Origin: Kribbella rubisoli
Lineage (GTDB): Bacteria > Actinomycetota > Actinomycetes > Propionibacteriales > Kribbellaceae
Direction of reading: 5' to 3'
DNA: 64,000 nucleotides
Assembly (NCBI RefSeq): GCF_004217145.1
Contig: NZ_SHKR01000011.1
Span: 496,001-560,000 of the forward strand
Both the position numbers and the translations under genes were made by a program. A model generated the notes under the pieces. The model did not search any database. It saw nothing but the letters and a program-made list of their open reading frames with translations, and was not told where the DNA came from. Shown here piece by piece: positions 52,198 through 60,528 of the stretch. Each line of letters starts with the position of its first letter. Position 1 is the first letter of the stretch.

Positions 52198-52231
52198 AAC
52201 GGCGCGGCCGCCGCGTGGCGACCGCACCGTT
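52198..52231 (-). terminator. 15-bp GC hairpin downstream of phoH
   Basis: AACGGCGCGGCCGCC (52198-52212) and GGCGACCGCACCGTT (52217-52231) pair along 15 positions with two G-U pairs in the minus-strand RNA and a 4-nt loop. It probably ends the phoH transcript; no U-run follows. Confidence 0.6.
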
Positions 52232-52248
52232 CTTACTTACGCTTTACA

Positions 52249-52270
52249 GAAGTTATGACCCAATAACTTC
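52249..52270 (-). terminator. 8-bp AT-rich hairpin immediately after phoH
   Basis: GAAGTTAT and ATAACTTC form a perfect 8-bp stem with a GACCCA loop, starting 8 nt after the phoH stop. It is AT-rich against the background. It may be a first terminator, an mRNA 3'-end stabiliser or a protein-binding site in the promoter of the transglycosylase gene. Confidence 0.45.
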
Positions 52271-52278
52271 GATGCTCC

Positions 52279-53610
52279 TTACAACTGCAGGTCGTCGAGC
52301 ATCTCGGTGACGAGCGCCGCGATCGGCGACCGCTCCGAGCGGGTCAGGGTGACGTGCGCGAACAACGGGTGACCCTTCAACTGCTCGACCACCGCGACCA
52401 CGCCGTCGTGCCGGCCGACACGTAGGTTGTCCCGCTGGGCCACGTCGTGGGTCAGCACGACCCGCGAGTTCGCGCCGACCCGGGACAGGACCGTGAGCAG
52501 CACGTTCCGCTCCAGCGACTGGGCCTCGTCCACGATCACGAACGCGTCGTGCAGCGACCGGCCGCGGATGTGGGTCAGCGGCAGCACCTCGAGCATGCCG
52601 CGGTCCATCACCTCGTCGATCACGTCACCGCTGGTCAGCGCGCCGAGCGTGTCGTAGACGGCCTGCGCCCACGGCCCCATCTTCTCGGACTCGGTTCCCG
52701 GCAGGTACCCGAGCTCCTGCCCGCCGACCGCGAACAGCGGCCGGAACACGATGACCTTCTTGTGCTGCCGCCGCTCCATCACCGACTCCAGGCCGGCGCA
52801 CAGGGCCAGCGCGGACTTACCGGTACCGGCGCGGCCGCCGAGCGAGATGATCCCGACATCGGGATCCAGCAGCAGGTCGAGCGCGACCCGCTGCTCGGCG
52901 GACCGCCCGCGGATCCCGAACGCTTCGCGATCACCGCGGACCAGCCGGATCCGCTTGTCCGGCATCACCCGGCCGAGCGCGCTGCCACGGTCTGACAGCA
53001 TCACCAGACCGGTGTGCGTCGGGAACTCGCCGGCCTGCGGCAGCTCCACGGAGCCGTTCTCGTACAGGTCGTCCACGACGTGCGTCTCGACCTCGAGCTC
53101 GGCCATCCCGGTCCAGCCGGACTCCAGGGTGAGCTCAGCGCGGTACTCCTCGGCCTGCAGGCCGCACGCCGACGCCTTGACCCGCATCGGCAGGTCCTTC
53201 GAGACCAGCGTGACATCCTTGCCCTCGGCCATGAAGTTGCAGGCCACGGCCAGGATCCGGCTGTCGTTGTCGCCGAGCCGGAAACCGGCCGGCAGCGTCT
53301 CCGGGTCGGTGTGGTTCAGCTCGACCCGAAGAGTTCCACCCTTCTCCCCCACTGGCAGGGGCGCGTCCAGACGTCCGTGCAGGATCCGGAGCTCGTCGAG
53401 CAGTCGCAGCGCGGTGCGGGCGAAGTAGCCGAGTTCCGGGTGATGCCGTTTTGCCTCCAATTCGGTGACAACGACCACCGGGACGACCACCTCGTGCTCG
53501 TCGAACCGCAGCATCGCGTGCGGGTCCGAGAGGAGCACCGAGGTGTCCAGCACGAAGGTGCGCTGGTCCGGTGTTGATGAGGTACTTGACGCCTTGGCGT
53601 GGATGGCCAT
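52279..53610 (-). CDS. PIN domain plus PhoH-like ATPase
   Basis: A 443-residue fusion. Residues about 15-160 form a PIN domain ([44 protein letters not shown]... [11 protein letters not shown]), with the acidic D..E..D..D set of PIN RNases. Residues 240-443 form the PhoH helicase-like ATPase with [51 protein letters not shown] and [14 protein letters not shown]. This VapC-PhoH-type fusion is a standard actinobacterial RNA-unwinding and cleaving protein. AGAGGA precedes ATG 53610. Confidence 0.93.
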   Translation of the reverse strand: MAIHAKASSTSSTPDQRTFVLDTSVLLSDPHAMLRFDEHEVVVPVVVVTELEAKRHHPELGYFARTALRLLDELRILHGRLDAPLPVGEKGGTLRVELNHTDPETLPAGFRLGDNDSRILAVACNFMAEGKDVTLVSKDLPMRVKASACGLQAEEYRAELTLESGWTGMAELEVETHVVDDLYENGSVELPQAGEFPTHTGLVMLSDRGSALGRVMPDKRIRLVRGDREAFGIRGRSAEQRVALDLLLDPDVGIISLGGRAGTGKSALALCAGLESVMERRQHKKVIVFRPLFAVGGQELGYLPGTESEKMGPWAQAVYDTLGALTSGDVIDEVMDRGMLEVLPLTHIRGRSLHDAFVIVDEAQSLERNVLLTVLSRVGANSRVVLTHDVAQRDNLRVGRHDGVVAVVEQLKGHPLFAHVTLTRSERSPIAALVTEMLDDLQL

Positions 53611-54013
53611 GTCGCACGTCCTCTTCTAGGCCGTGACGTACACCCTCGCCCCGGCCCGCCAGTGGTTAGGTGATGGGTCGGGTGCCGCCCTCGGGGTCCG
53701 GTGTTGACCCCGTCCGCGCCGCCGCATGAGCGGCAACGGCGATCAGTGAGTTCGAGACCTGAGGTCTCGGGGACTCCGTTCGGCCCCTCATGGGGCAACC
53801 GGCTGGAACGAGATTCTCAAACTGATCGGGCCTCCCGTGACAGCCGGCTTCCCCTCCGACCGTCTCTGCCAGAGTAGGAGCCCACCGCAAACGGCGCAGC
53901 CCGACACGCCAGGCCACGGGGTTAACAGGGCGTTACACGTTCAACCAGCCGAGGGAGCACGCTCACTCCGGCGGGTGATCCGGTACGCCGGTCCGCCCGG
54001 CCACGCTCGGTAC
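53611..54013. other. 403-bp intergenic region
   Basis: No credible gene is seen. It holds a 7-bp hairpin CGAGACC-TGA-GGTCTCG (53753-53769). There is a GCCGCATGAGCGGC inverted repeat near 53721-53735. A probable divergent promoter zone serves phoH (minus) and the membrane-protein gene (plus). The length suggests a long structured 5' UTR for phoH; I could not match it to a known riboswitch. Confidence 0.5.
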
Positions 54014-55204
54014 ATGAAGAAGAACTGGCCGTCCTGGACCGGGTACGCCACCGCCGCATGGTCCCTGCTGTACGGCGTACTCGGCGCGTACTGGAGCTTG
54101 GGCGGCGCGGGCTACCCGTTCGCGCGTGTATCGGACGATCGCGCCACCGCGTCGATCCTGGAAGGTACGCCGGTGCACGTGGTCGCGCCGGTGATGGCAA
54201 CGATCGGGCTCCTCGGCGCCGTACTTGCGGTCGTGATGACCCGCATGCGCCCGCGCGGATCGGTCCTGCAGACGATTGCCGCCGTACTCGCGGTCGGACT
54301 CGCGCTGGTGGTCCCTGACTACACACTGATCGCGGTCGTTGCCCTCTCACCGGTGATCGTGGTCTTCGCGTTCACCGGCGTACCGGGCGCGCAGGGTGGC
54401 GTCGGCGACATCCTGTACTGGCATCGGGTGAACCTGATCATCCTGTTCATCGGCGGCGTTCTGTGGGCGGCGACCGCCATCGCGTACCACCGGCGGAGCC
54501 GGGACGTCTGCGTGTCGTGCGGTCGAGGAGCATCAGAGGTGGCGTGGCAGAGCCCCACGGCCGCGCTGCGGTGGGGGAAGTGGGCCGTCGGCGTCGCGGT
54601 GGTGGCGAACCTTCCGTACGAGTTCACCCGCGTCGCCTGGTACCTCGGCTGGCCGGTCGGTATCAGCGATGGTTTCCACCAGATGATGGCCGACACGCCG
54701 GGCATGCTCGAGATGGGCCTCGGCCTGGCCGTGATGGGGCTCGCCGGCGGCGTCCTCACCCACGGCCTCGTGCACCGCTGGGGCGAGATCTACCCGCGCT
54801 GGATCTGGTTCAAGGCGGGCAAGCGGGTCCCGCCGCTGCTGGCGATCATCCCGGCCTCGATCGTTGCCGTCGTACTCATTCCTGCGGGCCTGATGAACAC
54901 CCAGCTCCCCCTCGACGGCGACAACTGGGCGATCAATGCCCCAGGCATCCTCTGGGTCCTCTGGGGAGCGGCTCTCGGTACGGCGACGTACGCCTACTAC
55001 CTGCGCCGCCGTACGACGTGTGCACGCTGCGGACGCGGCGTCACGTCCCGAAGCGACGCTCTCGTTGGGCGTAGCTCCGGATCGCACGAAGGAAGTCGAC
55101 GTGCCGGAAATCCGGCCAGAGCGCTTCGCAGAAGTAGAACTCGCTCAGCGCGCTCTGCCAGAGCAGGAATCCGCCGAGGCGCTGCTCACCCGACGTACGA
55201 ATGA
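54014..55204 (+). CDS. Polytopic membrane protein with 3' end running antisense into uppS
   Basis: A 396-residue protein with about eight membrane helices (for example YATAAWSLLYGVLGAYWSLGG, HVVAPVMATIGLLGAVLAVVM, LLAIIPASIVAVVLIPAGLM and INAPGILWVLWGAALGTATYAYYL). Two cytoplasmic CVSCGRGA and CARCGRGV Cys pairs are possible metal sites. ATG 54014 is the first plausible start. After residue 343 the sequence turns into low-complexity Arg/Ser/Ala (RRAGNPARALRRSRTRSARSARAG), read antisense to uppS for 164 nt. An ancestral stop near 55040 may have been lost. Confidence 0.72.
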   Translation: MKKNWPSWTGYATAAWSLLYGVLGAYWSLGGAGYPFARVSDDRATASILEGTPVHVVAPVMATIGLLGAVLAVVMTRMRPRGSVLQTIAAVLAVGLALVVPDYTLIAVVALSPVIVVFAFTGVPGAQGGVGDILYWHRVNLIILFIGGVLWAATAIAYHRRSRDVCVSCGRGASEVAWQSPTAALRWGKWAVGVAVVANLPYEFTRVAWYLGWPVGISDGFHQMMADTPGMLEMGLGLAVMGLAGGVLTHGLVHRWGEIYPRWIWFKAGKRVPPLLAIIPASIVAVVLIPAGLMNTQLPLDGDNWAINAPGILWVLWGAALGTATYAYYLRRRTTCARCGRGVTSRSDALVGRSSGSHEGSRRAGNPARALRRSRTRSARSARAGIRRGAAHPTYE

Positions 55205-55820
55205 CCAGGTCCGGGTCCGGCTGGCCCTTCGTGTACAGGTGCCGGGCGATGTGCTCGACGTCGACGCGGTCGGCCAGCTCCTCGATCGACATGCCCTTGG
55301 CGGCCTCCTCGAGGAGCAGCGAGCGGACCGCGTCGGCGAGCTCGCGACGTCCGCCGTACCCGACGGCGACGTTGACGAACAGGCCCTCGTTGTCGTGGGT
55401 CGCGGTCTCGGCGGCCTTCAGGGCCTCCGCAGTACTGCCGGGCAGGAGGTCGAGCGCGCCGACCGGGTGGATCCGCCAGCGGCCGATCGCGGTCAGCTCC
55501 TCGACGGTCTGCTCGATGATCCGCAGCAACGGCTCCAGCTCGTCGGCCGGGCGGGTCAGGTTGTCGGTGGACAGCATCCACACCGTCACGACCTTCACAC
55601 CGACGTCGTCGCACCACTCGAGGAACTCGGAGATCTTGTTCGCCCCGGCCTCGTGGCCGCGCGACACCGGGTCGCCGACCTGGCGGGCCCAGCGCCGGTT
55701 GCCGTCGATGATGACGCCGATGTGCCGCGGGATCCGGTCCGGCGACAGCGATCGCATCAGCCGGCGCTCGTACAGGCCGTAGACCGCGTCGCGCAGCTTC
55801 TGCTTGCCAGGTGTCCGCAT
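55041..55820 (-). CDS. uppS: Isoprenyl transferase (undecaprenyl/decaprenyl diphosphate synthase)
   Basis: A 259-residue cis-prenyltransferase. RIPRHIGVIIDGNRRWARQVGDPVSRGHEAGANKISEFLEWCDDVGVKVVTVWMLSTDNLTR contains the catalytic Asp of DGNRRWA. The C-terminal DPDLVIRTSGEQRLGGFLLWQSALSEFYFCEALWPDFRHVDFLRAIRSYAQRERRFG holds the RTSGE-RLS/N signature and second metal site. Makes the polyprenyl carrier for cell-wall synthesis. ATG 55820. Confidence 0.95.
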   Translation of the reverse strand: MRTPGKQKLRDAVYGLYERRLMRSLSPDRIPRHIGVIIDGNRRWARQVGDPVSRGHEAGANKISEFLEWCDDVGVKVVTVWMLSTDNLTRPADELEPLLRIIEQTVEELTAIGRWRIHPVGALDLLPGSTAEALKAAETATHDNEGLFVNVAVGYGGRRELADAVRSLLLEEAAKGMSIEELADRVDVEHIARHLYTKGQPDPDLVIRTSGEQRLGGFLLWQSALSEFYFCEALWPDFRHVDFLRAIRSYAQRERRFGT

Positions 55821-56080
55821 GGGCAGGTTGCTCTCCTCAAAGACTCTCGGTCACGAGGCTAGCCCACATCTCGGTATGGGTGAGAGCCCTCGGAGTGCCA
55901 CACAGAAAGCTGCCGGCGAGGCCGAACTTTCCTCGCAGTTCGTGCGTCGTAAACGCGGCCGGTGGTGCGCCGACCGGGTGACGTCGCCTACATTTCATCC
56001 TTCTGACCCATGCAACCTACGGTTCCGTAGGTTACGGTTGCGTAGGTATAAACTGCCCGGCACCCCTCGAAAGGACGGCG
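55821..56080. other. Divergent intergenic region uppS / trhA
   Basis: 260 bp without a credible ORF. The right part (56011-56052) is AT-richer and carries the tandem TACGG palindromes and a TATAAA box. I see nothing else definite. Confidence 0.5.
56014..56044. promoter_or_regulatory. Tandem TetR-type palindromes before hemolysin III gene
   Basis: AACCTACGG-TT-CCGTAGGTT is a 9+2+9 perfect inverted repeat (56014-56033), followed at once by a partial copy TACG-GTTG-CGTA (56033-56044). A TATAAA follows at 56047-56052. Such CCTACGG-CCGTAGG sites are typical TetR operators in actinobacteria. No TetR gene is adjacent. Confidence 0.6.
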
Positions 56081-56776
56081 ATGACCGCTACCAGCGCCCA
56101 GCCCGAGGAACTCGGTCACCGGCTCTCCGGCCGGCTCGGCCCGCTCAAACCGAAGCTGCGCGGATGGCTGCACGCCGGCACGTTCCCCTTCGCCACAGCC
56201 GCCGGCATCGTCCTGATCTGCCTGGCTCCGCACGCCAACGCCCGGTTGGCCGCTGCGGTCTATACCGCCGGCGCGATGCTGCTGTTCGGCATCTCCGCCC
56301 TGTATCACCGCTTCTACTGGGGCCCGACCGGCGAGGCGATTCTGCGCCGTCTGGACCACAGCAACATCTTCCTGCTGATCGCAGGCACCTACACCCCGCT
56401 CGGCATGGTCCTCCTGCACGGCCAGGACCGGGTGCTGATGCTCGGCCTGGTCTGGGGCGGCGCGACCGCCGGAATCCTGTTCCGCATCTTCTGGCTGAGC
56501 GCGCCGCGCTGGATCTACACGCCGATCTACCTCGCGCTCGGCTGGGTCGCCATCTTCTGGATGGGCGACATCTACCACGCCGGCGGCGCCGCTGTAGTCA
56601 CCCTGATCGCGGTCGGCGGCGGGCTGTACTCGATCGGCGCAGTCGTCTACGGCACCAAGCGCCCGAACCCCTCCCCCCGCTGGTTCGGCTTCCACGAAAT
56701 CTTCCACGCCTTCACCGTGGCCGCCTTCATCTGCCACTACATCGCCGTCAGCATCGCGACGTACCACGCCGGCTGA
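56081..56776 (+). CDS. Hemolysin III / TrhA (PAQR-like) membrane protein
   Basis: A 231-residue seven-helix protein. It has GWLHAGTFPFATAAGIVLICLA, the conserved S-x3-H motif in ALYHRFYWG, LRRLDHSNIFLLIAGTYTPLGMVLLHG, and a C-terminal FGFHEIFHAFTVAAFICHYIAVSI with H-x3-H metal ligands. This is the zinc-site set of PAQR/TrhA hydrolases. Role: membrane lipid homeostasis. GAAAGGACGG precedes ATG 56081. Confidence 0.9.
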   Translation: MTATSAQPEELGHRLSGRLGPLKPKLRGWLHAGTFPFATAAGIVLICLAPHANARLAAAVYTAGAMLLFGISALYHRFYWGPTGEAILRRLDHSNIFLLIAGTYTPLGMVLLHGQDRVLMLGLVWGGATAGILFRIFWLSAPRWIYTPIYLALGWVAIFWMGDIYHAGGAAVVTLIAVGGGLYSIGAVVYGTKRPNPSPRWFGFHEIFHAFTVAAFICHYIAVSIATYHAG

Positions 56777-56796
56777 CCCCCGGCCACGCGGGACTT

Positions 56797-57135
56797 CTAG
56801 CGCTTGTGGCTGAAGGCGGCTAGGAGGACGACGAGCGCGACCCCAGTGGCTGCGTGAAACGTGCCGCGGGGAGGTGCTTTCAGTACGTCGTGGTCGCCGT
56901 CGCTGCTGAGTAACGACCAGCGGGAGCGGGCCGAGAGTGCTGAACCGACGGAGAGCACCGAGCCGGCCGAGAAGGCGGAGAGGGTCGATCCGACCGACGC
57001 GACCGACAGTGCGGAGCCGACCGATCCGACGCTGAGCACCGAACCCACCGATCCGATCGACAGGATCGAGCCGCGGCTTGCGATCGACAGGAACGAGTCT
57101 TCTGACCGCAACGACAATCCGCCCATGCTCGGCAT
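56797..57135 (-). CDS. Ser-x-x triplet-repeat protein with C-terminal membrane tail
   Basis: A 112-residue protein. Serine occupies every third position from residue 8 to residue 77, giving 24 consecutive Sxx triplets without a break. The x positions are mostly Gly, Val, Leu, Ile, Ala (for example SVGSVLSVGS). A polar linker (SDGDHDVLKAPPRGT) leads to one hydrophobic helix (about residues 95-108, AATGVALVVLLAAF) and a basic end SHKR, so it looks tail-anchored. The regularity suggests a repetitive beta-type or filamentous structure. No known family is named with confidence. ATG 57126 is an alternative start. Confidence 0.75.
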   Translation of the reverse strand: MPSMGGLSLRSEDSFLSIASRGSILSIGSVGSVLSVGSVGSALSVASVGSTLSAFSAGSVLSVGSALSARSRWSLLSSDGDHDVLKAPPRGTFHAATGVALVVLLAAFSHKR

Positions 57136-57167
57136 TCTGACACGAGCAGACGTACTTCGGCGGACGG

Positions 57168-58100
57168 TCAGACGAGCAGCGTCTCGAGCTCTGGTAGACG
57201 GCTGAACATGTCGGGGAGACCGCGCACGCCATTGCGTACGGACTCGTGTGACAGCGCGAGGTCAGGGCCCGTACCCACCTCGACACCGGCCAGGCAGCGG
57301 AGGACGTTCCACCGTGTGTGCCCCAGCCAACCGCCGATCATGAACACGAACCAACTCGGTCCCGACGGCGGCAGGGCTCCACCCCCTGCGACATAGCCGT
57401 CGAGAACCGAACGGAAGATAGCAGGCTGGATGTCGTCGAAGCCCGGCCCCTTCGACAGGCTCAGCGCGGTCGAGCCGAGCTCACCGGCCAGATCGAGCCT
57501 CCCCGAGAGCTCCCAGTCGAGCAGTACCGGCCGGCCATCTCGAGCGAGCAGGTTCCACGGCTGGATGTCCTTGTGGGTCAGTACGACGGGGCCCGGCCGC
57601 TCGCAGGTGTCGACGAAGTACGCGATTGCGAGGAACGTCTCGACCTGGCTGGCGAGTTCCTCGGCCCACGGCTGCCCGGTCGCCACCGCCCGCTCTGCGA
57701 GCTCGGGCCAGTCCGGTGGCATCGGATCCTCGGTCGACATGTCGGTCCACTCGACGTCCAGCCCGTGGAGGCGAGCGAGGATCTCACCGATCTCGAACGC
57801 GGACGCCGCCGACACCGGCGCTTCGGGAACAGTCTCCCCGGCGACCCACCGGTGCACGAGCACATCGCGGCCGGCCAAGATCGGCTCTGGCATCGGAACG
57901 CCGGCGGCGAAGGCTGCCCGCTCGAACCTGAACACGTCCTCGATCCGATACACCCAGCGGCGGTCGACGAGGTTCAGCTCCTTCACCGCGAACGACCCCT
58001 GGTCGGTGTCGAGCCGGTACATCCGGTTGGCGAACCCACCGTGGACACGGATCATCGGCCCGGTCGGCGTACCGAGCTGCGAAAGATCCACCCGGCGCAC
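57168..58100 (-). CDS. Aminoglycoside phosphotransferase-like kinase
   Basis: A 310-residue kinase-like protein. The N-lobe is GGFANRMYRLDTDQGSFAVKELNL with catalytic Lys. The catalytic loop is VVLTHKDIQPWNLLARDG (HKD in place of HGD) and the metal motif is PVLLDWELSGRLDLAGELGSTALSL. The C-terminal helical lobe ends HTRWNVLRCLAGVEVG. Target unknown. GTG 58100. Located between the Sxx-repeat gene and a frameshifted gene. Confidence 0.82.
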   Translation of the reverse strand: MRRVDLSQLGTPTGPMIRVHGGFANRMYRLDTDQGSFAVKELNLVDRRWVYRIEDVFRFERAAFAAGVPMPEPILAGRDVLVHRWVAGETVPEAPVSAASAFEIGEILARLHGLDVEWTDMSTEDPMPPDWPELAERAVATGQPWAEELASQVETFLAIAYFVDTCERPGPVVLTHKDIQPWNLLARDGRPVLLDWELSGRLDLAGELGSTALSLSKGPGFDDIQPAIFRSVLDGYVAGGGALPPSGPSWFVFMIGGWLGHTRWNVLRCLAGVEVGTGPDLALSHESVRNGVRGLPDMFSRLPELETLLV

Positions 58101-58222
58101 TCTAGGACGCAGAGCTCATTGATGCACCGGAATTCTCCGGCGCGACTGGAAGGGCAGGCAATCGTCCCGCAACCCGCTGGGGTGCGATTGCGGGGCACAA
58201 CCTGTGGCCGCATCGTGGATGT

Positions 58223-58721
58223 ATGGACTTCGATGCGGCGACCGTCGAGCTGTACGGGCTCACGCCCGAGCAGTTCACCGCTGCCCGCAACGACCTTGCG
58301 AAAGCGGCCAACGCCGCCGGGTGACCCGCACACCGCCACCGCACTCAAAGCTCTCCGCAAACCGACGCTCGCGGCATGGCTCGCCCCCAAGCACCGCCCT
58401 CCCGCCGACGACCCCGTGAAGCGACGCCGCACAGAACTCGAGTCCCGCGCCAGAGAGGCCGACGCCGAGTACACCCAAGCCGAAGCCCTACGCCTCCAGG
58501 CCGAAGCAGAACTCGACGCCCACGAACACCTCGAAGCCGACCTCAAATCCACCATCGAGCGCCTCACCGAAGAACTCGACCACGCCAACCACCAACTCCG
58601 CGACGCCGAACGCCACACCAGACACCTCCAACGCGAACGCACCCGAACCACCCGCCGAGCCACCCAAACCCAACACCGCCGAGACACCAACCACCAACGC
58701 CTAGAAGCCCTCGACGGCTGA
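58223..58721 (+). pseudogene. Coiled-coil hypothetical gene with one-base frameshift
   Basis: ATG 58223 encodes MDFDAATVELYGLTPEQFTAARNDLAKAANAAG and then meets TGA at 58322. Dropping one G from GGG at 58319-58321 continues as DPHTATALKALRKPTLAAWLAPKHR and a long charged coiled coil to TGA 58721. The joined product matches an actinobacterial family that begins with a YGL-P-x-EF-TAARN motif and a KLRKPT-AAWL block. The length (166 codons plus one base) fits a single insertion. Pseudogene or sequence error. Confidence 0.7.
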
Positions 58722-58943
58722 CCAAACCCGACAGCCGCCCCGCTGATCGTCGCCAGTGATTTCTCCGCAGACAATCCCGGCCGAAAGAATCTTTCCCGCT
58801 CCGGTCGGCGGATGACATCGATGTCGGCGGCAACTAATAAAACGATTGCTCTGATGGGAAAGCTGTTTATCTATTTCTTTTCCGCATCCCGGCTGGACCA
58901 ACCGAATTGTTCATCGTAGTGTGCTCCGCGGGGGGCGGGGCAT
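58722..58943. promoter_or_regulatory. AT-rich leader of the zinc-ribbon operon
   Basis: 222 bp without a gene and markedly AT-richer than the rest of the window (for example TAATAAAACG at about 58836 and TTTATCTATTTC near 58865). It probably holds the promoter of the operon starting at 58944. I see no clear palindrome. Confidence 0.45.
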
Positions 58944-60524
58944 ATGCAGTGTTATTCCTGTGGGGCGGAAAATCGGCTTGCAGCGGTGTACTGCGGCACG
59001 TGTGGGCAGAAGCTCGGCGGAGTCGCGACCAACGGGGACAGATTCGTCGACCACGTGATGCCGGTCGACAGTCCAACGACCGGCAGGCGCATCGCAGTAC
59101 TTCCGGCGGCAAATGGAACCTTGCCGACAGAAAATGGAATCAGGGCCAGATCCGAGCAGCGGGCTTCGGACGCGACCCGCTATCTGTGCGCGGCCGTGCA
59201 TCTCGACAGCCGGATCGCGGACCAGGTCATCGACGACCTGCTGGAACAGGACTACCGGGCGGCGCCGTCGTCCCCGGACGTCGACCTGGTTCCGGTGGTC
59301 CTGCACGCGCTGGCGGCCCGCAGGCGACAACTCACGCGCGACGTGATTCTCGTCGTGCTGATGATCGCGATGGCCTGGTTCCTGGTCTCGCTGCACTCGA
59401 CGGCGTTCCTGGTCAGCATCGCCCTCGCCTGGGCGGCGGTGCTCGGCGAGACTCTGGTGGCGACGTACGGCGTACTCGCGCACGACCTGCGGCCGGGCAA
59501 CTTCCACCCTGCGAGGGTGCCCCGTCCAGCCAGTTCCAAGGCACGCAAACGTCTGGAGCAGATCGAGGAATTCGGTCGATCCAACGTCTCCGTCTACAGC
59601 TCGTATGTACCGTTCGTCGGCCACGGCCGGACGGTCGAGGCCTGGTCGGCCGCCCTGGCCCTCCGCGGCACGGCGAATCGGAAGGCGGAACCCTTCACCA
59701 CCTCGGACATCCACGACTTCGTGCTGGCCAGGATGCGCGAGATCCCCGTCGGCACGGTGGAAGTCTCCGATCGGATCTACGTCGACGGCCGGGACATCCG
59801 CGGCGACCGCCGCTTCCTTGCTGGTGATCTGTCGGTGCCCAGAGCACATGTGGATCCCTCGCTCATCCGCAGCCTGATGGTCGAGCCCGAGGATCGTGCG
59901 CGGCCCTATCTGTCCTTCCAGATCAAAGGCTGGCGGGGTCAGCTGGTGCTGTCGACGTTCCTGCGCTTCGTCGTGACCTCGAAGGAAGTCTTCATCGAGG
60001 TCAGCCACTCGCTACTGACTCCGGTTCGGGACGAGTTCCAGGTGGTGGACCGGCTGCTACCACAGCCCACTGCACGGCAGGCAGTGGTGCTCGCTGGGAA
60101 GTCGGCCGCCATGCTTTTGATCTACCTCGTCCGGGCGCCCATGGCGTTGGCCAAGGCAATCACCCGCCCGCTCGCCGCGGAACTCCGGACGGCGCGGCAA
60201 CGCCGGGAGATTCTCGGGGCCTTGCACTTCAATTACGGCGCACCGGTCAGTCCGCGCGAGACCGTCAGTGATCCGCAGTTCCAGCGTTATTTCCAGAAGC
60301 TCGACACATCGCACTACGTCAAGGTTCTCGAGAAGCGCCTCCTCGACGCCATCGTTGATTTCCTCGAAGCGCGGGGGATTGACACGTCGGAGTTCGACGA
60401 GAGAAAGCAGACGATCGAGAACAACGGTCTTTACGTCGCCGGCAACCTCGTGGCGGGAAGCGTCGCGGTAGGTGCCGGAGCGCGGGCGACAACGAGGGCC
60501 GCCAAGGCCAGAAGAAGGCGATGA
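58944..60524 (+). CDS. Zinc-ribbon membrane protein with C-terminal GNxVAG motif (gene A)
   Basis: A 526-residue protein. An N-terminal zinc ribbon C3-x2-C6-x10-C17-x2-C20 (QCYSCGAENRLAAVYCGTCG) is followed by two membrane helices at about 130-175 (ILVVLMIAMAWFLVSL and FLVSIALAWAAVLG). A large cytoplasmic domain of no recognised family follows, with a hydrophobic stretch AAMLLIYLVRAPMAL near residue 390. The end is NNGLYVAGNLVAGSVAVGAGARATT plus a basic tail. The last motif recurs at the N-terminus of the next gene. ATG 58944. Confidence 0.7.
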   Translation: MQCYSCGAENRLAAVYCGTCGQKLGGVATNGDRFVDHVMPVDSPTTGRRIAVLPAANGTLPTENGIRARSEQRASDATRYLCAAVHLDSRIADQVIDDLLEQDYRAAPSSPDVDLVPVVLHALAARRRQLTRDVILVVLMIAMAWFLVSLHSTAFLVSIALAWAAVLGETLVATYGVLAHDLRPGNFHPARVPRPASSKARKRLEQIEEFGRSNVSVYSSYVPFVGHGRTVEAWSAALALRGTANRKAEPFTTSDIHDFVLARMREIPVGTVEVSDRIYVDGRDIRGDRRFLAGDLSVPRAHVDPSLIRSLMVEPEDRARPYLSFQIKGWRGQLVLSTFLRFVVTSKEVFIEVSHSLLTPVRDEFQVVDRLLPQPTARQAVVLAGKSAAMLLIYLVRAPMALAKAITRPLAAELRTARQRREILGALHFNYGAPVSPRETVSDPQFQRYFQKLDTSHYVKVLEKRLLDAIVDFLEARGIDTSEFDERKQTIENNGLYVAGNLVAGSVAVGAGARATTRAAKARRRR

Positions 60525-60528
60525 GCCG

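Noticed and set aside
52160-52200. CRP/FNR-like TGTGA half-sites upstream of the transglycosylase gene
   Set aside because: The spacing between half-sites does not fit TGTGA-N6-TCACA.
53611-53900. Possible cobalamin, ydaO or other riboswitch in the phoH leader
   Set aside because: Hairpins exist but none of the conserved boxes of known aptamers could be recognised.
56861-57205. Plus-strand repetitive frame rich in EPT/EPTDP
   Set aside because: It is the antisense image of the Ser-x-x repeat. The minus frame has a perfect Ser register and a membrane tail, which is far more protein-like.
57318-58221. Plus-strand frame leading into the coiled-coil gene
   Set aside because: It is antisense to the APH-like kinase. 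The family's own start is ATG 58223, and the apparent continuity only reflects the frameshift.
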